NCBI RefSeq assembly: GCF_024267655.1
Contig: NZ_CP100595.1
Span: 2,232,001-2,296,000, forward strand
Direction: 5' to 3'
DNA length: 64,000 nucleotides
Source of the DNA: Arcobacter roscoffensis
Lineage (GTDB): Bacteria > Campylobacterota > Campylobacteria > Campylobacterales > Arcobacteraceae
Positions 1 to 8,226 of the stretch are shown here, in pieces. Both the position numbers and the translations under genes were made by a program. Each line of letters opens with the position of its first letter. The stretch's first letter is position 1. The notes beneath the pieces are model-generated. The model made no database searches. It was not told the origin of the DNA and was given only the letters and a program-made list of their open reading frames with translations.

Positions 1-1
1 T

Positions 2-367
2 TACTCAACTTTTTTAGAAGATATATTTAAACTATCTAATCAAATGTATCATAATAAATCAAATAATAAAAAAAATACAATTGCAATCAATGAAGAACTA
101 GAATGGGATAAGGATAGGAAATTATTAGCTAGAAATAATGAAACAATTAAACTTACAAAAAATGAACATCGTTTTGTAGAAACTATACTTAATAACAATG
201 GCAAAGTATGTACTGTTGAAAACCTTATAAATGTTATTTGGAATGATGATTTTGAAGTTGATGCAGATATTAGCCATCTAAAAAGTTTGATTTATAGATT
301 AAGAAAAAAAGTACCAGATTTACACATAAAAAACATATATGGAATGGGTTATATTCATGATAATTGA
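2..367 (+). CDS. Response regulator, OmpR type, C-terminal part (partial)
   Basis: The frame is open to the left edge of the window, so the true start lies outside; the first in-frame ATG at 44 is internal. The visible part is a winged-helix DNA-binding domain of the OmpR/PhoB kind: a 'LTKNEHRFVETIL' segment, a recognition-helix region 'SHLKSLIYRLRKKV' and the usual final hairpin 'IYGMGYIH'. The receiver domain would be upstream and cannot be seen. By family it is a two-component transcription regulator; its kinase is not visible here. It ends 17 bases before the polymerase gene on the same strand. Confidence 0.8.
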   Translation, partial: YSTFLEDIFKLSNQMYHNKSNNKKNTIAINEELEWDKDRKLLARNNETIKLTKNEHRFVETILNNNGKVCTVENLINVIWNDDFEVDADISHLKSLIYRLRKKVPDLHIKNIYGMGYIHDN

Positions 368-384
368 TTGCTAATACTTAATAA

Positions 385-2334
385 ATGAAATACTACATAT
401 ATGACCTAGAGACCTTTCCAAATATCTTTACTTGTGTTATGCAAAATGCTCAAACAAAAGAGCTTAGAGTTTTTGAGTTAAGCATAAGACAAAATGACTT
501 AGCAAAACTTCTCAAAACTCTGCAATGGCTAAGTAAAACAGATAAAATATTAGTGGGATATAATAATCTAAACTTTGATTACGCAGTACTTCAATATCTC
601 TATAAAAATGCTAATAACTATGACCTAAATGAGCTTATTTATAAAACATTTCTTTTTGCTGATGAATTGATAAAAAATAATACTATTTATAAAGAAGATA
701 AAAACTCTATACTTCTAAAGCAACTTGACCTTATGAAAATACATAACTTTGATTATAAAGCAACAAGAGTTAGTCTAAAGGTTTTAGAAGTAAATATGTG
801 TATGGATTCTATTGAGGATTTAAACTTCACTATTGGAGAGAATCTAAAAACAGATGAATTTGATAATCTAATCAAATACAACAAACATGATGTTGAAGCA
901 ACACTACTTTTTTTTAATCACTCTTTAGAATCTATCGAATTTAGAGAAAGTTTAAGTTCAAAATATAATGAGTATATGCTTAATTATAGCGATACAAAAA
1001 TAGGAAAAAGATACTTTATTAGAAACCTAGAAGAAAAACTTGGAAAAGATATATGTTATATAAATGGAAAACCAAGACAAACTGTAAGAAACTTCCTTAA
1101 TTTTGGTGAGATTATATTTGATTATGTGAAGTTTGAAAGCTTTGAGTTTCAAGCTCTTTTAAAATATCTAAAAAAACAGTATACAAACGATATGTCAAAA
1201 GTCTTTTCAAGTATCAAAAAAGAAGATTTAGAAGAACTATCTTCATTTTGTAATCTAAATGCAAAAAATGAAGCTTCTTCTTTGCACCTAAACTATAAAG
1301 GCTTTTCTTTTTACTTTGGTACTGGTGGGCTTCATGGAAGTGTTGAGGGTAAGTTTTATGACCAAAGTGATGAGTATCTTATCATTGATGTAGATGTTGC
1401 TAGTTATTACCCATCTATTGTGATACAAAATAGACTCTATCCTGAACATCTTGGGGCTGAGTTTGTGGATATATATAAAGAGATAAGGGATATGAGATTT
1501 TCATACAAAAAAGGAACTTCTCAAAACAAGATGCTAAAACTAGCCCTAAACTCAGCATATGGGGATACAAATAACCAGTTTAGTCCATTTTATGACTATA
1601 AAATGACTCTAAGTATCACCCTAAACGGTCAACTTATGCTTTGTATGCTTGCTGAAAAACTTATGAGTATAGACTCTGTTTCACTTATTCAAGCAAATAC
1701 AGATGGTCTTACTTTTAAAATAGATAAAAAAGATAAAACCTTATATGAGAATATTTCTAAAAACTGGCAAGAGTTTACAGGTCTAGAACTAGAAGAAGCA
1801 ATATACAAAAAACTATGGATTAGAGATGTAAATAACTACATAGCCCTAAAAGAAAATGGTGAAGCAAAAAAAATAGGTGCTTATAAATATGAACTAGCTT
1901 GGAATCAAAATCACTCATGCCTAGTAGTACAAAAAGCAGTAGAAGCACATCTTTTAAAAGGTATCTCAATAGAAGAGTTTATCCATAATCACAGAAATAA
2001 ATATGACTTTTTACTAAATACAAAAGCTACTAAAAACATAGACTTAGTACTTGAAAAAGTTTACTCACTTGAAAAAACCTATGTAAAACTTCCAAATACT
2101 ATAAGGTATTTTATCAGTAAAAATGGTCTTTCCCTAAAAAAGATTCTTCCACCTCTAAATAACACTAGTGAGCAAAGAGTAATAGGAATAAATGTAGGAT
2201 ATAAAGTAGAGCTTTGTAATAAAATAGAAGATTTTTCATATGAGTATTTAGATTTTGATTTTTATATAAAAGAAGCCTATAAATTAATAGAGCCTTTCAA
2301 ACAAAAACAAGAATCTCTTTTTGATTTCAGCTAA
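385..2334 (+). CDS. Family B DNA polymerase, phage/plasmid type
   Basis: Predicted template-directed DNA polymerase with 3'-5' proofreading exonuclease. All expected motifs are visible. Exo I is 'YDLET' (D7, E9), exo II 'NLNFDY' (D65) and exo III 'YNKHD' (Y165, D169). Polymerase motif A is 'DVASYYPSI' (D337), motif B 'KLALNSAYG' (K385-G393) and motif C 'ANTDG' (N438, D440). Motif C has Asn where classical enzymes have the first Asp of DTD; the second Asp is kept. At 649 aa it is shorter than E. coli Pol II (about 780 aa) and resembles virus- or plasmid-encoded family B enzymes more than cellular PolB. No phage genes adjoin it, so it looks like a captured stand-alone gene. The family call is firm; the cellular role is unknown. 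Confidence 0.85.
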   Translation: MKYYIYDLETFPNIFTCVMQNAQTKELRVFELSIRQNDLAKLLKTLQWLSKTDKILVGYNNLNFDYAVLQYLYKNANNYDLNELIYKTFLFADELIKNNTIYKEDKNSILLKQLDLMKIHNFDYKATRVSLKVLEVNMCMDSIEDLNFTIGENLKTDEFDNLIKYNKHDVEATLLFFNHSLESIEFRESLSSKYNEYMLNYSDTKIGKRYFIRNLEEKLGKDICYINGKPRQTVRNFLNFGEIIFDYVKFESFEFQALLKYLKKQYTNDMSKVFSSIKKEDLEELSSFCNLNAKNEASSLHLNYKGFSFYFGTGGLHGSVEGKFYDQSDEYLIIDVDVASYYPSIVIQNRLYPEHLGAEFVDIYKEIRDMRFSYKKGTSQNKMLKLALNSAYGDTNNQFSPFYDYKMTLSITLNGQLMLCMLAEKLMSIDSVSLIQANTDGLTFKIDKKDKTLYENISKNWQEFTGLELEEAIYKKLWIRDVNNYIALKENGEAKKIGAYKYELAWNQNHSCLVVQKAVEAHLLKGISIEEFIHNHRNKYDFLLNTKATKNIDLVLEKVYSLEKTYVKLPNTIRYFISKNGLSLKKILPPLNNTSEQRVIGINVGYKVELCNKIEDFSYEYLDFDFYIKEAYKLIEPFKQKQESLFDFS

Positions 2335-2381
2335 TATTATCTCTTTATAATTGGTTAACAAACTTTTGATAACATAGGCAC

Positions 2382-2990
2382 ATGAAAAAGATAATTTTTA
2401 TCCTATGTATAATAACACTACAAATTTTAACAGCAAATTCAAGTACAAAAACTATCCTATTTTTAGGGGATTCACTAACTGAGGGCTTAGGAGTATCAAA
2501 AAATCAAGCCTATCCAAATTTAGTACAAGAACTAGCAAAAAAAGAACTAAACAAAAATATAAAAGCTATAAATGGTGGAGTTTCAGGCTCAACAACAAAT
2601 GATGCCTTATCTAGACTAAAATGGTATCTAAAAAGAAAGCCTGATATTGTATTTATTGCTCTTGGGGCAAATGATGGGCTTAGGGGTTTAAATCTTACTC
2701 AAAGCCAAAAAAATCTAGAAGAGATTATAGACTATGCCAAAAAAGCGAAGGCAAAAGTACTATTAGCAGGTATGATAATCCCACCAAATTATGGACCTGT
2801 CTACTCAAAAGAGTTTGAGAAAATGTATCTTGAAATCAAAGAAAAATATAATCTTAAATTTATGCCCTTTTTACTAAAAAATGTGGCAGGAGTACAAAGC
2901 TTAAATCAAGCAGATGGTATACATCCAAATGCTAAAGGTCATAAAATCATGTCAAAAGAAGTATTCAAGTTTCTAAAGGAAGAGTTATAA
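2382..2990 (+). CDS. tesA: SGNH-family lysophospholipase/thioesterase (TesA-like)
   Basis: An exported esterase predicted to hydrolyse acyl thioesters or lysophospholipids in the periplasm. A hydrophobic signal segment spans residues 4-18. The SGNH blocks are all present: 'GDSLTEG' with nucleophile S31, the 'NGGVSGST' oxyanion glycine, 'GAND' with N97, and 'DGIHPN' with D178 and H181. Its 202 aa match E. coli TesA. The stop codon overlaps the start of the ABC ATPase gene, and the permease follows. Thioesterase, ATPase and permease sit next to each other in E. coli as well (tesA/ybbA/ybbP), which supports the assignment. The natural substrate is not shown by the sequence. Confidence 0.85.
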   Translation: MKKIIFILCIITLQILTANSSTKTILFLGDSLTEGLGVSKNQAYPNLVQELAKKELNKNIKAINGGVSGSTTNDALSRLKWYLKRKPDIVFIALGANDGLRGLNLTQSQKNLEEIIDYAKKAKAKVLLAGMIIPPNYGPVYSKEFEKMYLEIKEKYNLKFMPFLLKNVAGVQSLNQADGIHPNAKGHKIMSKEVFKFLKEEL

Positions 2991-3652
2991 TGCTACAAAT
3001 CAAATCACTTAAAAAATCATATTCACAAGGCTCAACTGAAGTAAAAATCTATGAAGATTTAAATTTTCATGTAAAAGAAGCTTCAAAAGTTGCAATCATG
3101 GGAAAATCAGGAAGTGGAAAGTCAACCCTACTTTCACTAATCTCAGGAATCATCAAACCAACATCAGGAGACATTTTACTTGATGGTGTTTCATATAAAG
3201 ATATGAAAGAAGAACAGATAAATGACTTTAGAGCTTCAAATATAGGCTTTGTATTTCAAAACTTTCATCTTGTTTCATACTTAAACGCACTAGAAAATGT
3301 AATGCTTCCAGCAAAAGTATGTGGTATAAAAAATCCAAAAGAAAAAGCAGTTGAACTTTTAGAGAGTGTAGGATTAGGACATAGGCTTGATCACTTGCCA
3401 TCAGAACTAAGTGGTGGGGAGAAACAAAGAGTTGCAATAGCAAGAGCTTTGATACACAATCCAAAAATTATCCTAGCAGATGAACCAAGTGGAAATTTAG
3501 ATGAAGATACTGGAATAGCTGTAATGGACAAACTTTTTGAACTAATCAGTAAAAACAATACAACTTTGATTTTGGTAACTCACTCAAAAGATGTAGCTGC
3601 TAGATGTGAGCAGACTTATTCACTAAATCATGGAAACCTAGATAAATGTTAG
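2990..3652 (+). CDS. ABC transporter ATP-binding protein (YbbA/LolD-like)
   Basis: Cytoplasmic ATPase subunit of a MacB/LolD-class ABC exporter. The Walker A motif 'GKSGSGKST' is at residues 38-46, followed by a Q-loop 'FVFQNFH', the signature 'LSGGEKQRVAIARAL', the Walker B 'IILADEPSGNLD' and a 'VTHS' H-loop. The 220 aa length suits the LolD/YbbA group. The gene starts inside the tesA stop codon and its 3' end overlaps the permease gene by 7 bases, so the three genes are almost surely co-transcribed. By analogy with YbbAP it may extract lipids or hydrophobic compounds from the inner membrane. Confidence 0.88.
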   Translation: MLQIKSLKKSYSQGSTEVKIYEDLNFHVKEASKVAIMGKSGSGKSTLLSLISGIIKPTSGDILLDGVSYKDMKEEQINDFRASNIGFVFQNFHLVSYLNALENVMLPAKVCGIKNPKEKAVELLESVGLGHRLDHLPSELSGGEKQRVAIARALIHNPKIILADEPSGNLDEDTGIAVMDKLFELISKNNTTLILVTHSKDVAARCEQTYSLNHGNLDKC

Positions 3653-6114
3653 TAGTTGAACTAGTTTCAAAAGCCCTTAAAAGGTCAAAATCTTTTAGTC
3701 TTATTTTTATACTAAACTTTTGTTTGGCTATTGCTTCACTATCTTACTTGCAGTTTTTTAAAGGAAGTATCGATACTTCCCTTGATGCAAAAGCTAAAAG
3801 TTTACTTGGAGCTGATTTAGTAATAAATTCTAGATTTCCAATAAGCGATGAGCAAAAAGAACAAGTAAAAAATCTACTACCTCAAATCAAAAGCTATGAT
3901 GAGGGAATATCGACAGTAAGCATGGTAGCTTCTTCTAAAAGAGCTAGACTTATGGAACTTGTACAAATAAACAAAGGTTTTCCATACTATGGTGGTTTAG
4001 TTTTCAATGACAGCTCAACTTATCCAAAAGGACAAGCCCTACCAAAAGAGAATGAGGTTTGGGTATATCAAGAAGTTTTAGACCAACTAGGACTTACTCT
4101 TGGAAGCACTCTTAAAATAGGAAGTAAAAACTACACTATTTCAAAAGTCATAAAAGAAGATAGCCTTAAAAACATAAGTTTTAGTGGCTTTATGCCAAAA
4201 GTATATTTAAGCCCCAAAGGGCTTGAAAGAAGTGAACTTCTAAAGTTTGGTTCAACAGCTAGATATAAACTAAACTATCTTTTTGAGCAAAACTTTAGTA
4301 ATGACAAGCTAGAAGAGTTAGAAGAGCAAATGGAAACGAAACTTGATAGAAGTCTTAGAGTTCTATCTCCAAATGATGGAAGAGATAGACTTATAGCAGT
4401 TCTTAGTTTCTTGACAAATTTCTTATCACTTGTATCTTTGATTTCATTTTTCTTAGGACTTGTGGGGCTTATATATCTCTACTCAGGTTTTTTGAAAAAA
4501 CATCAGCAAGATATAACTGTACTAAATGATATAGGAGTTAGTAAGAAAAATCTTATTATGACTTACTTGCTTCACCTTTTTGTGCTTATATCAATAGCCA
4601 CTGTTTTAGTTTTTGCTTTTATAACAGCATCTTCACAGTTTATAGGACCACTTGTTCAAAAGTATATTGATTTTAGTTTTGATTTTAGTCTTGACTATAT
4701 GTTTTTTGTAAAGTCTGCTGTTGTACTTTTTGCACTAAGTTTATCTATTGGGCTTCCTTTGATACTGCCACTTGTACAAAGGCAAAAAAGAAAACTATCA
4801 AGAGTTATCTTAAGTTTCACTCCTTTTGTAGTTTTCTTACTTGTGCTTTCACACTTTGTAACCCCTGCTCGGAATATAGGATTTTTCTTTGCTTTAAGTG
4901 TACTTGTAATCATCGCCCTACTTTTTGGTATAGGCTCTTTTATCCTAAAAAGATTTGATTTTTCAGGACACCTTGATAATCTAGCTTTATCGCTGGCTCT
5001 AAAAAATATCACAAGACAAAAAAGAACCTCACTTACACTATTTAGTGCCATACTTTTATGTACTGCATTTTTTAGTTTGATACCACAAGTTGGAAGTTCT
5101 TTATCAAATGTCTTATCAAAAAGTGTAGAAGAAAGACCTAGATTTTTTGTAGTAGATGCAAAGGAAGAGCAACTATCTGACATAAGTAAACAAGTTGAAA
5201 AACTAGGAGCAAAACTAGAAAATACAGCCCCAATGATCCGAGCAAGAGTTCTTAAAATAAACGGTAAAGAACAATCTCAAGAAGGTGAAAATGCAAGAAA
5301 CTCAACTGTAAATCTATCATATAGAAGTGATTTAAAACCAAGTGAGCAAATACTTGAAGGTAGAGAGTTTAGTGGAGTTTATGACTCTGTTGATTACTCA
5401 AAACCTATTGAAATGAGTGTTGAGAAAAGATATGCAAAAAGAAGAGGTATAAGCTTAGGGGATACAGTAGTATTTGATGTATTAGGTCTTGAACTAGTTG
5501 CTAAAGTAGTAAACATAAGATCAGTTAAATGGACAGAGTTTACACCAAACTTTTTCTTGATACTGCAAGAAGGAGCTATAAATGACGCTCCAAAAACTAT
5601 ACTAGCAACTATCTCTACAGGAGAATATGACACTACAAAAATGTTACTTGCCTTAACAGACAAGTTCCCTAGTCTTACGGTAATAGATGTGAAGAGTTTA
5701 TTTGAGTCATTTGCCACGGTGGTTGATGATGTGGCAGCTATCACTGAAAAGATGAGTTTTTACTCTATAGCTATTGGACTTCTAATGAGTTTTATCATCA
5801 TTCAGTATCAAATGAACTTACAAAAAAACAATATCCTAAGACTAAAGATGATAGGTATAAAAAATAAGACTATTAAAAATTCATTTTTATTGGAGTTTGG
5901 GCTGATAGCACTTAGTGCAAGTAGTATAGGTATCATACTTGGAAGTGTTGGTTCGTACTTTATAAGTAGTTTACTTTTTGAGTCTTATTGGGATTTTAGA
6001 GCTGATATACTAGTGCTTTATTTCTTACTAATACCAATACTTACTATTTTAGTTGTAAACTTCTTTACATCTAAAATCATACATCAAAAAGAGAATGTAC
6101 TTTTTGGTGAGTAA
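3646..6114 (+). CDS. ABC transporter permease, FtsX/YbbP-like
   Basis: Inner-membrane permease of 822 aa, partner of the preceding ATPase. An N-terminal membrane helix (about 14-34) is followed by a large periplasmic domain, a three-helix FtsX-like block around residues 250-360, further hydrophobic helices near 380-430, a second periplasmic segment, and a final FtsX-like block in the last 130 residues. This duplicated layout, with about ten helices, matches E. coli YbbP. The gene lies at the end of the tesA operon, and a weak stem-loop sits at its stop codon. The likely role is lipid or lipoprotein handling together with TesA; the substrate is inferred only from the family. Confidence 0.8.
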   Translation: MLVVELVSKALKRSKSFSLIFILNFCLAIASLSYLQFFKGSIDTSLDAKAKSLLGADLVINSRFPISDEQKEQVKNLLPQIKSYDEGISTVSMVASSKRARLMELVQINKGFPYYGGLVFNDSSTYPKGQALPKENEVWVYQEVLDQLGLTLGSTLKIGSKNYTISKVIKEDSLKNISFSGFMPKVYLSPKGLERSELLKFGSTARYKLNYLFEQNFSNDKLEELEEQMETKLDRSLRVLSPNDGRDRLIAVLSFLTNFLSLVSLISFFLGLVGLIYLYSGFLKKHQQDITVLNDIGVSKKNLIMTYLLHLFVLISIATVLVFAFITASSQFIGPLVQKYIDFSFDFSLDYMFFVKSAVVLFALSLSIGLPLILPLVQRQKRKLSRVILSFTPFVVFLLVLSHFVTPARNIGFFFALSVLVIIALLFGIGSFILKRFDFSGHLDNLALSLALKNITRQKRTSLTLFSAILLCTAFFSLIPQVGSSLSNVLSKSVEERPRFFVVDAKEEQLSDISKQVEKLGAKLENTAPMIRARVLKINGKEQSQEGENARNSTVNLSYRSDLKPSEQILEGREFSGVYDSVDYSKPIEMSVEKRYAKRRGISLGDTVVFDVLGLELVAKVVNIRSVKWTEFTPNFFLILQEGAINDAPKTILATISTGEYDTTKMLLALTDKFPSLTVIDVKSLFESFATVVDDVAAITEKMSFYSIAIGLLMSFIIIQYQMNLQKNNILRLKMIGIKNKTIKNSFLLEFGLIALSASSIGIILGSVGSYFISSLLFESYWDFRADILVLYFLLIPILTILVVNFFTSKIIHQKENVLFGE

Positions 6115-6138
6115 AAAAGGGGTTTCAAGGTTTTACTC
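6109..6138. terminator. Possible bidirectional terminator
   Basis: An 8-bp inverted repeat (6109-6116 with 6131-6138, GAGTAAAA / TTTTACTC) encloses a 14-base loop. It covers the stop of the permease gene and lies at the stop of the convergent 155-aa gene. The stem is AT-rich and weak. Confidence 0.35.
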
Positions 6139-6592
6139 TATACAAAACCTGCCCTACAAAAAAGGCAAGTAAAACACATAAAGACATAAGAGCAGAGAAG
6201 AAACTCTTAGGTTTTTTCTTGTGTTGTCTTTGATACTTGTGTATATACATCCACTTTTTTACAAGATAAAAAACAAATCCATCAGCAAAACTAAAATGCT
6301 TTAGCAAAAATATCACAGGAGCTAAAACAAACAAATATCCCCTAAAAGTAAGCTCATCATAAAGTGAAGCCACCTCAACAGTCTCAAACTCATACTCTTC
6401 ATCACTTAGGTATTTTTTACTATTTAAAACACTACAAATAGTCTCTCTTTTCTTCACCCTATCCAAATCAATATGAACTCTTTTTTTATAAAGAAGTGAG
6501 CCAACAAGAGAAATAATAAAGCAAAAAAGTAACCAGATAGTAAATAGTGGTATGCTTATGAGGTAGGCTGTTGTTTTTTGTTTGAGTGTCAT
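6125..6592 (-). CDS. Hypothetical membrane protein
   Basis: I do not recognise this 155-aa protein. It has a strongly hydrophobic N-terminal helix (about 12-34), a charged middle, a hydrophobic stretch near 86-97 and a C-terminal helix at about 132-148, so it is probably an inner-membrane protein with two or three spans. The start lies four bases after the stop of a truncated relB, so it may now be expressed from the old relB promoter. It converges on the permease gene. No enzyme motif is visible. Confidence 0.6.
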   Translation of the reverse strand: MTLKQKTTAYLISIPLFTIWLLFCFIISLVGSLLYKKRVHIDLDRVKKRETICSVLNSKKYLSDEEYEFETVEVASLYDELTFRGYLFVLAPVIFLLKHFSFADGFVFYLVKKWMYIHKYQRQHKKKPKSFFSALMSLCVLLAFFVGQVLYRVKP

Positions 6593-6595
6593 ATA

Positions 6596-6652
6596 TTACT
6601 TTATTTTTAGTTTATTATCTACTCTTGCTCTTACTGTAGAATCTAAAGGCAT
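6596..6652 (-). pseudogene. Truncated RelB/DinJ-type antitoxin (N-terminal relic)
   Basis: A GAGG ribosome-binding site precedes an ATG and 18 codons reading 'MPLDSTVRARVDNKLKIK', then TAA. This is the start of the RelB/DinJ family, which pairs with RelE/YafQ-type mRNA-cutting toxins and binds its own operator through this ribbon-helix-helix end. The remaining 60 or so residues and the toxin gene are absent. The promoter-side operator (6679-6700) is still present. It is read as an antitoxin gene cut off by deletion; the match is by eye. Confidence 0.6.
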
Positions 6653-6678
6653 AATTCAATCCTCTTTATTTTTATAAA

Positions 6679-6700
6679 TTGTAGTACCTTTATACTACAA
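6679..6700. promoter_or_regulatory. Operator-like inverted repeat upstream of the relB relic
   Basis: A perfect inverted repeat TTGTAGTA-N6-TACTACAA lies 27 bases upstream of the relB-relic ATG. A TTGACT -35-like element just upstream on the minus strand places the repeat inside the promoter. This is the usual position for a RelB-type autoregulatory operator. The -35-like element falls in the last codons of the neighbouring truncated gene. Confidence 0.5.
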
Positions 6701-6904
6701 AGTCAATATTATGGATTGTTTTAAAATAGGTTCTACATTTGTCTGATTTAGGGTTGACATATCATGAAGTCCATTAGGGTCAATCAAAGAATATATTACA
6801 TTGGAATGCATTCCAACTTCAGCATTTTCTTTTCTTACAAGATTTACTATATTATAATCATTTAATCCACGCTGTTTTTGTTTTTCTTGCTCAGATAAAA
6901 ACAT
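6695..6904 (-). pseudogene. Truncated PD-(D/E)XK-nuclease-like protein, N-terminal fragment
   Basis: The 69-residue frame begins with a fair ribosome-binding site (AAGG) and contains 'VGMHSNVIYSLIDPNGLH'. That resembles the opening of PD-(D/E)XK proteins of the Pfam PDDEXK_4 kind, which begin with an 'HSxFLxWLLxPNxxHG' segment. The nuclease core that should follow is missing, and the last 20 codons do not continue the family. The frame ends inside the promoter of the relB relic, so a deletion probably fused two gene ends. It could instead be an intact small gene of unknown role. Confidence 0.4.
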
Positions 6905-7108
6905 ATTAACCTTATTAAAAAAATCAATATATATATATGGATTTTATATTTTCATTATCTGTATTCATCTTTTTTCTAATCCCTTTAATAATTATTTAAA
7001 TTAAGAAGTATAATATCTGACAACTTCTATCCTTACCTATAATAATTATCCTAAATTAATAACCTTATTTTTTCGTACTAACATCAAAATTAACTTTTAT
7101 CTATAAAT

Positions 7109-8224
7109 CTATTTAGTACTAGTTTTATTTTCTATTTTTTCATTAGATATAATACTTTTGATATATTTAACGCCACCTAGTTCTTCAAAATCTTTATATG
7201 CACTCACAAGGGATATCAATGCTATTGCAATAGCAATTTTTGTTAATCTCTTAGTTTTTTTATTAAATTCTAAATTTTCTAGATTCCTTCTCTCTTCATC
7301 TTTTTCTTTTTCTTTAAGATACTCATCTTTTTGTTTTCGATATCGTCTTTCTTCTTCCTTCCTCTCTTTATCTTTATCTTCTTGTATCTTTCGATATCTT
7401 TTTTCTTCTTCTAATCTTTTTTCTTCTTTTTCTTTTTTTTCAATATCTCTATTATTGAATTCAATTAAATTGACTAAATCTTCTACTTGTGACTTCATTT
7501 CTCTATGATTATGTTCAACTGAATATATTTCTTTTAAATATGGCCATATATTATATAACTGATGCCATCTATAATCTATAGGATTATAAAAGAAATATTT
7601 TAAATCAAAAATGTATATATCTCTTCGCAACTCTAACATTTTTTTATTTTGTTCATTATCCAAAGACTTCGATACTTCATACATTAAACGTTCCGTATAC
7701 ATATTATAAACGTGAGCCAAAAGATATAAAATATTTATTCTTAAAAATTTATCTAATTGAGCTTTTTTTGTTGAGCTTTTTGAATTATCAAAGTTATTTT
7801 TACATACAAATGTATTTTCTGAAAATGTTACTTCTATATCTACATTTTTGTAAGTATTAAACTCTAAAAACTTTAAACTCTTACTTCCTCTTAATAAATA
7901 ACTAATTTGTTCGTCATTTAAATTTAATTCATTTTTAGAAATATATAAAGAATAGTAGTCATTTTCTTTTTTTAATTTCCTATTTTTTTCCTTTAAAGAA
8001 TTTGAATCAAAATCAACAATGTTTAATTCTAAACCTTCAATATCAATTCTAAAGTATACTTTTTCAAAAAAATCAAGATAAATAAAATCTTTATATCTAT
8101 AATACTTTATTTTTTCATTTAAACTTTTATAAAAAAACTTTGTATTATCAAGACCTTTACTCTGAAACTCTTTAAATTCCTCTTCTTTAATTTCATTAAT
8201 CTTATATATATAATTATTATTCAA
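7109..8224 (-). CDS. Unknown protein with long charged helix and C-terminal membrane anchor
   Basis: I do not recognise the 371-aa family. Residues 1-245 look globular and rich in Lys, Glu and aromatic residues. Residues about 250-325 form an almost unbroken E/K/R-rich stretch, typical of a long single alpha helix or coiled coil. This is followed by one hydrophobic helix ('IAIAIALISLVSAY', about 331-344) and a short polar tail. The layout suggests a soluble domain held off the membrane by a rigid stalk. It is the last gene of the five-gene operon, starting two bases after the nuclease gene. In defence operons such membrane proteins can be effectors, but nothing here shows that. Confidence 0.7.
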   Translation of the reverse strand: MNNNYIYKINEIKEEEFKEFQSKGLDNTKFFYKSLNEKIKYYRYKDFIYLDFFEKVYFRIDIEGLELNIVDFDSNSLKEKNRKLKKENDYYSLYISKNELNLNDEQISYLLRGSKSLKFLEFNTYKNVDIEVTFSENTFVCKNNFDNSKSSTKKAQLDKFLRINILYLLAHVYNMYTERLMYEVSKSLDNEQNKKMLELRRDIYIFDLKYFFYNPIDYRWHQLYNIWPYLKEIYSVEHNHREMKSQVEDLVNLIEFNNRDIEKKEKEEKRLEEEKRYRKIQEDKDKERKEEERRYRKQKDEYLKEKEKDEERRNLENLEFNKKTKRLTKIAIAIALISLVSAYKDFEELGGVKYIKSIISNEKIENKTSTK

Positions 8225-8226
8225 AT

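Noticed and set aside
4695-5744. Minus-strand frames of 116 and 162 codons inside the permease gene
   Set aside because: They oppose a gene with clear family motifs throughout and lack ribosome-binding sites or recognisable domains.
6924-6968. A 14-codon minus-strand frame upstream of the truncated nuclease gene
   Set aside because: It is too short, has no recognisable sequence and lies in AT-rich DNA where such frames are expected by chance.
7158-7508. Plus-strand Ser/Phe-rich frame of 116 codons
   Set aside because: It is the mirror of the E/K/R-rich helix of the minus-strand gene; low-complexity DNA yields such antisense frames.
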